From Mantis religiosa (taxonomy: Eukaryota; Arthropoda; Insecta; Mantodea; Mantidae), in NCBI GenBank assembly GCA_030765055.1, contig CM060947.1:49966047-50030046 (forward strand): a DNA stretch of 64,000 nucleotides, read 5' to 3'. A program made the translations under genes and the position numbers. The notes beneath the pieces were generated by a model. That model searched no databases and was not told the origin of the DNA. It worked only from the letters and a program-made list of their open reading frames with translations. How positions within the stretch are numbered: the stretch's first letter is position 1; each line of letters opens with the position of its first letter. Shown piece by piece: positions 46,455 to 59,556 of this stretch.

Positions 46455-48225
46455 CTGAAAAGACAAAACATCTCTTTAGTTTTGTTTGTGTACAGAAATG
46501 TCACAAGGTAAGTAATATTTCAAAATGAATCCAGGTGCATCAGGTTCAGTGAATTCAAGTGACACTATTAAAAGTAAGTGAACTTGTTCAACACAGTGAT
46601 TTACTAACATTATGTGTGAAGACATTTCAGTAATGACCTAATCCTTATACTGTGCAAAGTGATATGATTATGGAAAAGGCAATAACATTTGATGCCATAG
46701 GATGGCTGTTGTTTGAAACTGAGAATTATGGGTGGAAAAATTCTCCATTGGTTGAATCTTTTATTATATTGATTACTTTTTATTTTGGTAAAATGAGGCA
46801 AAATATGCAGTTGTCAGTAAGCTGAAGGACCTAGATGTGTCAATATTTTATTACAGTATCTGTTAGCTTCATTCGGTTTAGATTACCAGGGATTAATCTC
46901 ACAACAAAAGGTAACTTACAGTTCCTTTTTTAATTTATTTCTTGAGCTGACTAATAACATTTTATGGCAGTGTATTCTAAATTGTCCTACAGGGGGAGGG
47001 TGAGGAGTTAGAAAAGTTTTTCAGCTCAACATACAAATATTGTTACAAAATGAAAACTATAATAATCAGGAAAATAAATTGAGTGAAACAAATATTCAGA
47101 AAAATTTTAACTGCGGTTGCCATACCAATTGACTTGTAAAGTTTTCAACATGGTATCACAACCTTATGGAGTGCTTTGCTAAATTATGAACACCAAGATA
47201 TTTCCAGTCACAAAATTTTTAAAATAAGGTCACACCACTGTTATTATTTCTGATAATATTATTGCACAAATGTTATACTTTGGCTACAATGATTTTGTTA
47301 GTAGTTTTTCCTTATAGATAAATCACCTCTTGTTATATGAATTATCATTTCACACAAGGAAGGTCCACAAATTGCAAGTCAGCCACAAATAAAAGCAAGG
47401 TTATAGAAAACTTATATTTTTTCTTGGTACTTCATAATCAAACGACCACATTTCAGTGACAGCATTGTGCCCTTGATTGAAAAACCTAATTGAACAAACC
47501 AATGACCTTATTTAAGTACCACAGAATACAAGATGGGCATGTTATAATATTTTTTTACGTGTGCAGTTTGCAGCATGAGACAGCGTACACGCTTCAGAAA
47601 ACCGGAATATAATTAGCGATTTGGTATTCATTAAGGCAAATTCATTATGGTAATGTACATGAAACTAGCTACATTACATATGTGAACAGTGTTTGCAATA
47701 TCGACTTGGACATAGTACAAATTGCATAACCTAAAATATAGTTTTATTCATTGTTTGCTTTACAGCTTGTGTCTTTCCTCTGGTAATGCTTTAACGAAAC
47801 GAAAATTCAACATTGCGCCCACTATTAGCAAAATCGAATGTTTACTACTTTAGCATGTTTCTGAACTTCTATACATACCGACCCATATCGTGTTGCGTGT
47901 ATTTTCCGGTAAAGGTTTATTTGTTTATTACATGTATGTTCGTTAAAACATATTGGGATATGATCGGATAAAATACCGTACCTATTGCTTGCAACAAGTC
48001 ACTGACACCATGGTTATGTATTTTATCATTCCATCTTAGCCTATATACGGCTAGTGTGGAGAAATGATTAATTTTCATCAATTAACTAAAATTCCATAAC
48101 CTAATACAAGATATACCTAATACTCATTTGGTTTATTTTATTTCATTTACAACGTGTCACGAATATATTACATTATAATATATATATATATATATACATT
48201 ATATACACTATATATAAACCCTTAC
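46455..48225 (-). other. intron of the Harbinger transposase with array fragment
   Basis: Lies between the donor (minus AAG then GTAAGG) and the acceptor of the transposase exons, which join in phase. It contains an inverted piece of the array unit (47,318-47,960) and a TA microsatellite (48,178-48,196). 46,470-47,300 holds nothing recognisable. Confidence 0.55.
47318..47960 (-). repeat. inverted fragment of the array unit
   Basis: The reverse complement matches the part of the array unit from the internal repeat to just before the landmark: cacaatgctgtgac, gtgccaagaggaaatg and the aaaggtccac block are recognisable in complement. It is the left-arm partner of 49,434-50,300. Confidence 0.75.
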
Positions 48226-48449
48226 CTTTCTGTCTTAAATTCTATTTGATTTCTAATCTCCTCCAAAATCCCTCATACGGTCTCCTTTGACAAACGATAG
48301 CGTTGTCGGAACACGTCTTCGTCCCACTCCCCGAAATTTTCTTTCGGCATTCTAATTCTTTTGGCTCTTCTTCCATCAATTAAATACTGTGCCAGCATAT
48401 CGTCTTCAGAATCGCTTTCGACATACAATCTGGGCTGGAGGTACGCCAT
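48226..48449 (-). pseudogene. PIF/Harbinger transposase, first exon
   Basis: ATG at 48,447-48,449, then AYLQPRLYVESDSEDD, NFGEWDEDVFRQRYRLSKET, one TGA (48,273-48,275), and GILEEIRNQIEFKTE up to a donor GTAAGG at 48,225. The FRQRYRLSKET segment is the usual N-terminal region of this family. The phase matches exon 46,454. The promoter would lie in the terminal repeat. The right palindrome arm carries a truncated second copy on plus (ATG at 48,862). Confidence 0.75.
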
Positions 48450-48499
48450 TTTCTTTTTTGTGTATGAAGGTAAATTTCAAGTTATCTCAATAACCGCTA

Positions 48500-48636
48500 C
48501 TCAAGGTGAGGGTTAGTTTACCTCCAGAAATAGCTCTCAGTTAGCCCTTAACCTAAGGTCGTAATACCGACATCTGCGTGTAACTCCAAGTTAACTGTTA
48601 ACCAACACCTTAACCGGAGATCGTAATAGAGGCCCC
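48500..48636. repeat. probable Harbinger terminal inverted repeat region, left arm
   Basis: On the minus strand it begins ggggcctctattacgatct and continues with gttaaccgttaac-like short palindromes. The mirror copy starts at 48,675 (ggggcctgtattacgatct). G-rich ends followed by ATTACGA fit PIF/Harbinger termini. No 3 bp TWA duplication can be confirmed because the two ends face each other across the spacer. Confidence 0.5.
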
Positions 48637-48861
48637 TAGAGTGACCCGAGCCGAGTCAAGCGCGACCGTGACTTGGGGCCTGTATTACGATCTCTGGTTA
48701 AGATGTCGGTTAACGGTTAACTTGGAGATACACGCAGATGTCGGTATTACCACTTTCGGTTAAGGGCTAACTAGTAATTATTTCTGGAGGTAGACTAACC
48801 CTCACCTCGAGAAGCGGTTAGTGAGATAACTTGCAGTTTACATTCACACACAAGAAACAAA

Positions 48862-49285
48862 ATGGCGTACCTCCAGGCCAGATTGCCAGCCTTGGTAACA
48901 TATATGGTAGCATGTCTGGCTCACGTTCAAGAGGTCCCTAGTTAGAATCTCGGTTAGGGTGAGTTACCTGGATAAGGCTTTTTACAGGAGTTTCCCTTAT
49001 AGTAAAAGACGAATGTCGCGTAACTCTAAGCTCCATGGACCCTGGGCATTCGAGCATCATTTCACCCATTCCATTCATCGTCCAATATGACTTAACGTAG
49101 GAGGACGTAAATTAGACACACATACACACACACACACACACATACACACAAACACACACACACACACACACACTAGGCCAGATTGAATGTTGTCAGCGAT
49201 TCTGAGGATGAAATGTTGGCACAGTATTTTTAATAGAAGAAGAGCTAAAAGAATTAAAATGCGGAAAGATAATTTCATATATATG
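48862..49285 (+). pseudogene. truncated second copy of transposase first exon (right arm)
   Basis: ATG at 48,862-48,864. The start is mirrored from 48,449, split by the SINE at 48,886, and resumes at 49,186 (gcgattctgaggatgaaatg) until about 49,285, where it jumps into intron-like sequence. The exon end, donor included, is deleted. Confidence 0.7.
48886..49174 (+). mobile_element. SINE family A, dispersed copy
   Basis: 289 bp with a perfect 11 bp target duplication aggccagattg (48,875-48,885 and 49,175-49,185). The head and body match the array SINE (tggtagcatgtc, agctccatggaccctgg). The tail is a (CA)n run from about 49,117. It inserted into the right palindrome arm after the palindrome formed, because the left arm is uninterrupted. 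Confidence 0.9.
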
Positions 49286-49433
49286 TATATTTGTGACATG
49301 TTGAAAATGAAATAAAATAAACCAATTGAGTACAAGGTAACTTGACGTAATAGGTCATGGAATGATGATTACTAGTGTCCCATGGTGTCAGTGACTTGTT
49401 GCAAGCAATGCAACATTTTATTCGACCATATTG

Positions 49434-50364
49434 CAACATGTTTTAACAAACAAATGCAATAAATAAAGCATGTTAAACCTATACCGGAAAGTACACGAAA
49501 AACTATATGTGAAGGTGGGTAGGTGTAAATGTTCAGAAACATGTTAAAAGTAAACATTCGATTTTGCTAATAGTGGGTTCAATGTTTAATTTGCGTTTCG
49601 TTAAAGCTTTACCAGAGGAAAGTAACAAGCTGTAAAGCAAACAGTGAAAAAAAATAATTTTGGGTTATGCAATTTGTATCGATGTTCAAACCGTTACTGC
49701 AAACGCTGTTCACACATGTAATATGGCCAATTACATGTACAATACCATAATAGTTTAGCCCTACAATGTGCCTTTAATGAATACCATTTGCTAATTATAT
49801 TGCGATTTATGCAGTGGTGAGATGTCAGAATGCAAGTTGAAGTATTAATTTATGAATTTTGCCGTACCTACTGTAGATTGTGCGAATGCAGTATATAAAT
49901 TTATTTGCTGAGAATTGCACACGTAAAGAAATGTTAAAACCTGTCCATCTTGTATGTTGTGGTATTTAAATGAAGCCATTTATTTGTTCAATTATGTTTT
50001 TCAATCAAGGGCACAATGGTTTGACTGAAATGTGACGTTTGATTATGAAGTGCCAAGAGGAAATGTAATTTTGCTACAACCTGTTTCCTTAAAGGGAGCC
50101 ACAGTTATTACTTCATTACTAGCCAAATAGAATATGTGTTCACAATCAGGTTCCAAGTTACTCGTCCCAGAATGCATATTTTATAACCTTGCTTTTATTC
50201 ATGGATGACTTTTAAATCGTGGACCTTCACTTTTTGCACATGCTTCTGTGAAATGATAATTTATATCAGAAGACGTGATTTATTCATGAGGATAAACTAT
50301 TGCCCAAATGATTTTAATCAAATTATATTTATGCAATATTATTATCAGAATTAATAACAGTTAT
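49434..50364. repeat. array unit 8, partial; start of right array block
   Basis: Array sequence resumes at acatgttttaacaaac, the start of the second internal repeat, and runs to the landmark at 50,365. Its left neighbour is Harbinger intron sequence in both palindrome arms, so the junction is older than the palindrome. Confidence 0.85.
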
Positions 50365-51034
50365 GTGGCCTTATTAACAGAAAATTGACTGGAAATCTCT
50401 CGGTGTTCATATATTAACAAGGCATTCCAAATATTCTCCATATATCTCACCTAATCTATAATAATACTAGCGTATCGCAACCTATATAACCTGTAACACT
50501 AACCTAACCCAATGAAAAATATCTAACGCTATGGAAAAATCTAAACTGTAAACGAACTATTATAGACCTTATTACAAATGAACTATTAATGAAGATATCA
50601 GGAAAATATACAGAAAACAGCGAATAAAGAGTTGAAACAAGACGCCTGATACTACATATGTTTGGTTTTCCCGTTTATTCACATTAAACACAATATAGCG
50701 TTGTAAACACGGTAAAATCCTAGTGGAAAATATTGCTAACCGTTCACATTCCATCATAATGCATAGTGTAACAAACCTTCAGGTAAATCGAAATTTAAAT
50801 CTTATTAATGGATTTTTTATGTATAAATTTTATTTATTGAATCTTTGTAAATAGGCATTACTGGATAAGAAAGGAATACTGTTTCTGTTTTCATGTATTT
50901 GGTCTGCATAACAAACCTATTTTTTTACACACACTTTTCTTTTGGCAAATCACAGTGAAAGTATTATTTCGTCAAGTTTATACCCAGTTTCAATGTAAAT
51001 AAATGACTATCTGCTCGAATGCTCACTATTTGCA

Positions 51035-51823
51035 TTACCATATTTTGTAGTGGATATGTTGGTATACGTGTTTTGTAAACAAATTTTGTGAGGATGGAGA
51101 GCTCTCTCCTGAATTTGGAACTACAGGATCGTATTTAAATTGCTGTGACCTAGTTTTCATTTCTGCACCTCTGTTTGATAGAAGTTGAAGTTGTTCATAC
51201 TTTAGATCCAGATATCCTTCTTGTAGAGCTTTTAGTAGCTCTTCCTGGACATTTCGAAATACATTTAATCACAGTATTCCTATTGGTGTATGGTGCCGTT
51301 GCTTCTGTTAAATAAAATGGCTCCGAATGTTGCGGGGGAGAGGTAGAAGCTTGAACCTCTACTGGTTTCTTATCTTTTATCACAAGCAAGTTGTTATCTG
51401 ACAAGGGAGTTTGGGCAGAGAGATCACTAATGGAAGTGCATACATCTGCTGAAGTCTGACAACTGACATCATACATAATTTTTGGATATACTGTAAGGTT
51501 GCTTATTGATGTGGAGGTGTCTTTAAGTTCCTTGTCATCCCTTGGCTCATCGACTTCCATTGGTTCCACTGGAGTTGGACATATGTATGGAATATCAAAT
51601 AGAGCAGGATTGGACGATGTTGCTGGAGAAGTGTAATAAGAAGACCCTGGAACTACCCGGAAGCTATAGGTGACTGGTGGAGAACAATGGAAATTCGGAA
51701 GCTTCAGTATCCTCGTCACTGGGCTAGGTGCTGGACTCCTGGTGGCGTTAACTGCTGAACAGTACGTTGTTCTTGTGGTATCTCTGCGTACGGCAGCAAT
51801 ATTTGACGTCTGAACCGCGGATC
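51035..51823 (-). CDS. repeated-gene exon, copy 7
   Basis: Acceptor at 51,823. Frame 1 is open to 51195, with a 9 bp in-frame deletion relative to other copies (C-G-P lost after NFHCSPP). Frame 2 carries a TGA inside the RALNVF region (cgggca became ctgtga), so only the frame 1 product could be complete. The candidate donor is weakened to GTACGC. Confidence 0.5.
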
Positions 51824-52461
51824 CTGGAGAAAAATTGAAGGAAATTATTTTCAGCTATAGTATTTATTCATAATGTAAATTTTCTTGGTAAACCAGAATA
51901 AAATTTTCAGTAACATGCAGTTATTATGACATATCTTAAAACACAACTTAAAAACACTGAACATCAATAAGATCGAAGAAACGTAAAGAGAACGTAAATA
52001 ATATTAAAAAATTGTCAGCATCATTGACAGAGCTTTTTTTTTTTATATGGAGGAAAGTATTAAAATTGCAGTAGAAAGGGAACGAGATTGAAAATAACAA
52101 ATGGACGCAAAATAGTGATTGAAGGGTTGGAAGCTAAGGAAAGTAAATATTGTTTATGTGTTAAACGATGATAATATTAGCTATGGCCAATGTTTATGCT
52201 TAAAACAAATAATTACAATAGTTTAAATTTTAGATGATTTTTGTTCCATCAAAACTACATTGATAATTAGGGCCCAGAAATTTAGAAAAAAAAGGACAGA
52301 GGAAAAGCAATACGGTAGGATAAGACCTGAAGCTTTACTGGCGACAAATGCACTCACTTTATTCTCGGGCAGCCAGTCAGGTGAAAAGAGATTGGATATT
52401 GTGGTTATAACATTTCATAAATATCCTGATGATGTGAGAGATGCACACTCCGTAAACGTTG

Positions 52462-52698
52462 CCCGCCTTGGTAGCGTAGATGGTAGCATGTCTCCCTCAC
52501 TTTCAAGAGACCCCGAGTTCGAATATCGATCAGGGTGAGTTAACTAGATAAGGTTTTTTCCGGTTTTTTTTCTTATACTTCAAGACAAATGTCGGGTAAC
52601 TCTGAGCTCCATTGACCCTGGACTCATTTCATTATCATTTTCGCAAATCATTCACCTTCCGATATAACTTATGGTTGGGAGGACGCAAATCAAAATAA
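52462..52698 (+). mobile_element. SINE family A in unit 9
   Basis: Orthologous insertion with ctccgtaaacgttg on the left and ctcccgaaacgttg on the right. The tail is interrupted (caaaataa). Confidence 0.85.
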
Positions 52699-54623
52699 GC
52701 TCCCGAAACGTTGATATCTAATCATCTTACCACGTGGCTGGCTGCCCGAGAAGAAAGTGAGAACAATACAGTAGGTTAGTAGTGAGGGTTTATATTACTC
52801 GACTGAGCGTTCAGGCTTGTCTTTCATGTGACCATCGTTCAGTGATCGTTCCGTATCAGGTCCTATCTGGTCGATTAATGGAGTGAAATTTTAGTAAGTT
52901 GATGTACAGTAAGTTACGAAACACAAATAGAGCGATTGGAAGCCATGTGTGTCTATATTATAAGTTTCTTTCAGCCTGCCAATGTATGGCACATTGCTGT
53001 CCAGAAGACATGATTATATCTGAACAGAGTATACATACACTGGACTCGCCGTGTATGTGCGATAAGCTCTGGTAAACCTCTATGTTGCGATTCTTTTCCG
53101 ATACTCTTTATCGCTTTGCGATGTAATACGCTAGCTGTGTCTCGTAAACTTAGGTTAGGGGGTTGAGTGTCATGCAGTCCCGCACGTACTCATACAACCA
53201 AGGTCACAGTTAACGGTAGTCTATCAAAGGTAGTCACACGATGGACACAGTGTCATAGAATATGTTGTACATTTATTCGTTAATTATACAAAACAAACTT
53301 TTCTTTTCGAAATATATGAAAGTAAATAAAAGAATCATTCATATTTACAAAGTGCACAGTAACTGAAAAACTAATTGGTGGTGACGATACTACATCTTGT
53401 CTGTGCATGTCTTGTTGCGGTGAACGACAATATATATAAACAATCAAATTTTGTTAATAGTGGGTGCAATGTTCAATTTGGGTTTAGTTAAAACATTGAC
53501 AGGGGAAGGGAGCAAGTTGTAAAGCAAACAGCGAATAATAAAAAAAATTAGGTTGTGTAATTTGTATGGATGTCCAAACAGTTATTGCAAATGCTGTTCA
53601 CACATAAATGTAGCTAATTTCATGCACAATACCATAATTGTTTTGGCCTTCATTGTTTCTTAATGTGTACCATACGCTAATAATGTTGCGATATATGGAG
53701 TGTGTGCGCTGTCTCAATGCAAGTTGAAGTATTACTTATGGTTCTCGCCGTACCTACTATACATTTTGCAAATGCAGTACATAAATGTCATAACCTCATA
53801 AATATAAATGTTTTTACATAAATGTACATAAATGTTTTAACATGTACAACATATTTTAACAAACAAAAATGATATAAATAAAGCCTGTTAAACCAATACC
53901 GGAAAGTACACGAAATACTATATGTGTAGTTGGGTAGGTATAAATGTTCAGAAACATGCTGAAGTTGTAAACATTCGATTTTGCTAATAGTGGGTGCAAT
54001 GTTTAATTTGCGTTTCGTTAAAGCATTACCAGAGGAAAGTAACAAGCTGTAAAGCAAACAGTGAATATAACAAATTTTTAGGTTAAGCAATTTGTAAGGA
54101 TGTCCAAACCGTTATTGCAAACGCTGTTCACACATATACTGTAGCTAATTACATGTACAATACCATCATGGTTTAGCCCTACAATGTGCCTTAATGAATA
54201 CCATTTGCTAAATATATCGCGATTTATGCACTGTGTGAGATGTCAGAATGCAAGTTGAAGTATTAATTTATGAATTTTGCCGTACCTACTGTAGATTGTG
54301 CAAATGCAGTACATAAATTCTTTGCTGCGATTTGCACACGTAAAGCAATGTTGAAACCTGTCCATCTTGTATGTTGTGGTACTTAAAGTAAGCCATTTAT
54401 TTGTTCAATTATGTTTTTCAATCAAGGGCACAATGCTGTGACTGAAATGTGACGTTTGATTATGAAGTGCCAAGAGGAAATGTAAGTTTGCTACAACCTG
54501 CTTCCTTAAAGTGAGCCACAGTTATTACTTCATTACTAGCCAAATAGAATATGTGTTCAAAATCCTGTACCATGTTACTCGTCCCAGAATACATATTTTA
54601 TAACCTTGCTTTTATTCATGGAT

Positions 54624-54818
54624 AAGAAAATGAAATGTGTAGTGTTTAACGCCCGGTTTTACTACTTACGGCACCGCAGGCGGTGACACTGATGATACAT
54701 GAGATGAAGATGGAGCATCGGTGGAATGAGAAGGCGGGGGAAACCGGAGGTTCCGGAGAAAACCCGCCCCAACGCCGTGTTGTCCACCACAAATCTCACT
54801 TTGCGGTCGCCTGGGAAA
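54624..54818 (-). mobile_element. SINE family B, 5'-truncated, inserted in unit 9
   Basis: 195 bp with a perfect 11 bp duplication tattcatggat (54,613-54,623 and 54,819-54,829). It lacks the tRNA-like head, so it carries no pol III promoter. Absent from every other unit, hence younger than the array. Confidence 0.9.
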
Positions 54819-55656
54819 TATTCATGGATGACTTTTAAATCGTGGACCTTCACTTTTGCACATGCTTCTGTGAAATGATAATTTATATCAGAAGACGTGA
54901 TTTATTCATGAGGATAAACTATTGCCCAAATGATTTTAATCAAATTATATTTGTGCAATACTATTATCAGAATTAATAACAGTTATGTGGCCTTATTAAA
55001 AGAAAAATTGACTGGAAATCTCTCGGTGTTCATATATTAACAAGGCATTCCAAATATTCTCCATATATCTCACCTAATCTATAATAATATTAGCCTAACG
55101 TAACCTATATAACCTATAACACTAACCTAACCCAATGAAAAATATCTAACGCTATGGAAAAATCTAAACTGTAAACGAACTATTATAGACCTTATTACAA
55201 ATGAACTATTAATGAAAATATCAGGAAAATATACAGAAAACAGCGAATAAAGAGTTGAAACAAGACGCCTGATACTACATATGTTTGGTTTTCCCGTTTA
55301 TTCACATTAAACACAATATAGCGTTGTAAACACGGTAAAATCCTAGTGGAAAATATTGCTAACCGTTCACATTCCATCATAATGCATAGAGTAACAAACC
55401 TTCAGGAAAATCGAAATTTAAATCTTATTAATGGATTTTTTATTTATAAATTTTATTTCTTGAATCTTTGTAAATAGGCATTACTGGATAAGAAAGGAAT
55501 ACTGTTTCTATTTTCATGTATTTGGTCTGCATAACAAACCTATTTTTTACACACACTTTTCTTTTGTCAAATTACAGTCAAACTATTATTTCGTCAAGTT
55601 TATACTCAGTTTCAATGTAAATAAATGACTATCTGCTTGAATGCTCACGCTTTGCA

Positions 55657-56454
55657 TTACCATATTTTGTAGTGGATATGTTGGTATACGTGTTTTGTAA
55701 ACAAATTTTGTGAGGATGGAGAGCTCTCTCCTGAATTTGGAACTACAGGATCGTATTTAAATTGCTGTGACCTAGTTTTCATTTCCGCACCTCTGTTTGA
55801 TAGAAGTTGAAGTTGTTCATACTTTAGATCCAGATATCCTTCTTGTAAAGCTTTTAGTAGCTCTTCCTGGACATTTCGAAATACATTTAATGCCCGTATT
55901 CCTATTGGTGTATGGTGCCGTTGTTTCTGTTAAATAAAATGGCTCCGAATGTTGCGGGGGAGAGGTAGAAGCTTGACCATCTACTGGTTTCTTATCTTTT
56001 ATCGCAAGCAAGTTGTTATCTGACAAGGGAATTTGAGCAGAGAGATCACTAGTGGAAGTGCATACATCTGCTGAAGTCTGACAACTGACATGATACATAA
56101 TTTTTGGATATACTGTAAGGTTGCTTATTGATGTGGAGGTGTCTTTAAGTTCCTTGTCATCCCTTGGCTCATCGACTTCCATTGGTTCCACTGGAGTTGG
56201 ACATATGCATGGAATATCAAATAGAGCAGAATTGGACGATGTTACTGGAGAAGTGTCATAAGAAGAACCTGGAACCACCCGGAAGCTATAGGTGACTGGC
56301 CCGCATGGAGGAGAACAATATAAATTCGGAGGCTTCAGTATCCTCGTCACTGGGCTAGGTGCTGGACTCCTGGTGGCGTTAACTGCTGAACTGTACGTTG
56401 TTCTTGTGGTATCTCTGCTTACGGCAGCGTAATTTGACGTCTGAACCGCGGATC
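55657..56454 (-). CDS. repeated-gene exon, copy 8
   Basis: Acceptor at 56,454. Frame 1 is open to 55817 and frame 2 to 55657. The internal acceptor is in the ttatttaacag form. Both possible products are intact, so with copies 1-3, 9 and 10 it is among the copies best suited for an expression test. Confidence 0.55.
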
Positions 56455-57091
56455 CTGGAGAAAAATTGAAGGAAATTATTTTCAGCTATAGTATTTATTC
56501 ATAATGTAAATTTTCTTGGTAAACCAGAATAAAATTTTCAGTAACATGCAGTTATTATGACATATCTTAAAACACAACTTGAAAGCATTGAACCTCAATA
56601 AGGTCGAAGAAACATAAAGAGAACGTAAATTATATTAAAAAATTGTTAGCATCATTGACAGAGTTTTTTTTGATATGGAGGAAAGTATTAAAATTGCAGT
56701 AGAAAGGGAACGAGATTGAAAATAACAATTGGACGCAAAATAGTGATTGAAGGGTTGGAAGCTAAGGAAAGTAAATATTGTTTATGTGTTAAACGATGAT
56801 AATATTAGCTACGGCCATTGTTTATGTTATAAACAAATAATTACAATAGTTTAAATTTTAGATGATTTTTGTTCCATCAAAACTACATTGATAATTAGGG
56901 CCCAGAAATTTAGTAAAAAAAAGGACAGAGGAAAAGCAATACTATAGGATAAGTCATGAAGCTTTCCTGGCGACAAATGCACTCACTTTATTCTCGGGCA
57001 GCCAGTCAGGTGAAAAGATGATTTGATATTGTGGTTATAACATTTCTTAAATATTCTGATGATGTGAGAGATGCACACTCCGTAAACGTTA

Positions 57092-57329
57092 CCCGCCTTG
57101 GTAGCGTAGATGGTAGCATATCTCCCTCACTTTCAAGAGACCCCGAGTTCGAATATCGGTCAGGGTGAGTTAACTAGATAAGGGTTTTTCCGGTTTTTTT
57201 CTTATCCTTCAAGACAAATATCGGGTAACTCTGAGCTTCATGGACCCTGGACTTATTTCATTATCATTTCACGCAAATCATTCACCTTCCGATATAACTT
57301 ATGGTTGGGAGGACGCAAATAAAAAAAAA
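57092..57329 (+). mobile_element. SINE family A in unit 10
   Basis: Same site as in the other units. Shares atggtagcatatct with unit 11, marking units 10 and 11 as a recent pair. Confidence 0.85.
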
Positions 57330-59556
57330 GCTCCCGAAACGTTGATATCTAATCATCTTACCACGTGGCTGGCTGCCCGAGGAGAAAGTGAGAACAATAC
57401 AGTAGGTTAGTAGTGAGGGTTTATATACTCGACTGCGCGTTGAGGCTTGACTTTCATGTGACCATCGTTCTGTGATCGTTCCGTATCAGGTCCTATCTGG
57501 TCGATTAATGGAGTGAAATTTTAGTAAGTTGATGTACAGTAAGTTACGAAACACAAATAGAGCGATTGGAAGCCACGTGTGTCTATATTATAAGTCTTCT
57601 TGAGCCTACCAATGTATGACACATTACTGTCCAGAGGACATGAATATATCTGAACAGAGTATATATACACTGGACTCGCCGTGTATGTGCGATAAGTTCT
57701 GGTAAACCTCTATGTTGCGATTCTTTTCCGATACGGTTTCTCGCTTTGCGATGTAATACGCTAGCTGTGTCTCGTAAACATAGGGTAGGGGGTTGAGTGT
57801 CATGCAGTCCCGCACGTACTCATATAACCAAGGTCACACTTAACGGTAGTCTATCAAAGGTAGTCACACGATGGACACAGTGTCATAGAATATGTTGTAC
57901 ATTTATTCGTAAGTTATACAAAACAAACTTTTCTTTTCCAAATATATGAATTTAAATTAAAGGAATCATTCATATTTAGAAAGTGCGCAGTAACTGAAAA
58001 GTTAATTGGTGGTGACGATACTACATTTTGTCTATGCATGACTTGTTACGGTGAACAACAATATATATAAACATTCCATTTTGCTAATAGTGGGTGCAAT
58101 GTTTAATTTGCGTTTCGTTAGAGCATTACCAGAGGAAAGTAACAAGCTGTAAAGCAACCAGTGAATATAACACATTTTTAGGTTATGTAATTTGTATCGA
58201 TGTCCAAACCGTTATTGCAAACGCTGTTCACACATGTAATGTAGCTAATTACATGTACAATACCATAATAGTTTTGCCCTACAATGTGCCTTAATGAATA
58301 CCATTTGCTAAATATATTGCGATTTTTGCAGTGAGTGCGATGTCTCAATGCAAGATGAAGTATTAATTTATGATTGTTGCCGTACCTACTGTAGATTGTG
58401 CAAATGCAGTAGATAAATTTATTTAGTGCGAATTGCACACGTAAAGAAATGTTAAAACCTGTCCATCTTGTATGGTGTGGTGTTTACATGAAGCTTTTTA
58501 TTTGTTCAATTATGTTTTTCAATCAAGGGCACAATGCTGTGACAGAAATGTGACGTTTGATTATGAAGTGCCAAGAGGAAATGTAAGTGTGCTACAACCT
58601 GTTTCCTTAAAAGAGAGCCACAGCTATTACTTCATTACTAGCCAAATATATTATGTTTTAAAAATCAGCTAACAGGTTACTGGTCCTAGAATGCATATTT
58701 TATAATCTTTCTTTTATTCATGGATGACTTATAATTTGTGGACCTTGCCTATTTGCCTATACCTCTGTGAAATGATAATTTATATCAAATAGGTGATTTA
58801 TTCATGAGGATAAGCTACTGACCAAATGATTTTAATCAAATTATATTTGTGCAATACTATTACCAGAATTAGTAACAATTATGTGGCCTCATTTAAAAAA
58901 AATTGACTGGAAATCTCTCGGTGTTCATAAATTAACAAGGCATTCCAAATATTCTCCATATATCTGACCTAATCTATAATAATATTAGCCTAACTTAACC
59001 TATATAACCTGTAACACTTACCTAACGCAATGAAAAAGAATCTAACGCTATGGAAAAATCTAAACTTTAAACGATCTATGCTAAACCTTATTACAAATGA
59101 ACTATTAATGAAAATATCAGGAAAATATACAGAAAACAGCGAATAAAGAGTTGAAACAAGACGCCTGATACTACATGTGTTTGGTTTTCCCGGTAATTCA
59201 CATTCTAAACAGAATATGGCGTTGCAAAGACGGTAAAATCCTAGCGGAAAATATTGGTAACCGTCATATTTCACCATAATGCAGAGAGTAAAATAGCTTC
59301 AGGTAAATCGAAATTTAAATGTTATTTATGTATTTTTTATTTATAAATTTTACTTATTGAATTTGCATTAAATAGACATTACAGGATAAGAAAGGAATAC
59401 AGGTTCTATTTTCATATATTTGGTCTGCATTAGAAAGCTATTTTCTTTACAGCCGTTTTTCTTTTGGCAAATTGCAGTGAAACTATTATATCTTCAAGTT
59501 TATACTCAGTTTCAATTTAAATAAATGACTATCTGCTTGAATGCTCACTCTTTGCA

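Larger units (their letters stand above)
47318..50300. repeat. large palindrome (inverted repeat)
   Basis: Left arm 47,318-48,636 and right arm 48,675-~50,300, spacer 48,637-48,674 (38 bp). Matching pairs include ggggcct and its complement at the centre, cacgcagatgtcggtatta, aatggcgtacctccag, gcgattctga and cttgttgcaagcaat. The right arm is longer by a 289 bp SINE and has lost part of the transposase exon. The arms are clearly diverged, so the palindrome is not new. Confidence 0.85.
50365..54986. repeat. tandem array unit 9
   Basis: 4622 bp. The 210 bp excess over 4412 is essentially the family B SINE plus its duplication at 54,613-54,829. Two internal repeats are present. Confidence 0.9.
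54987..58882. repeat. tandem array unit 10
   Basis: 3896 bp, with a single internal repeat. Very similar to unit 11, especially from the SINE to the end of the unit. Confidence 0.9.

Noticed and set aside
49117..49174. Cys-Val repeat ORF on minus
   Set aside because: Translation of the (CA)n tail of the dispersed SINE.
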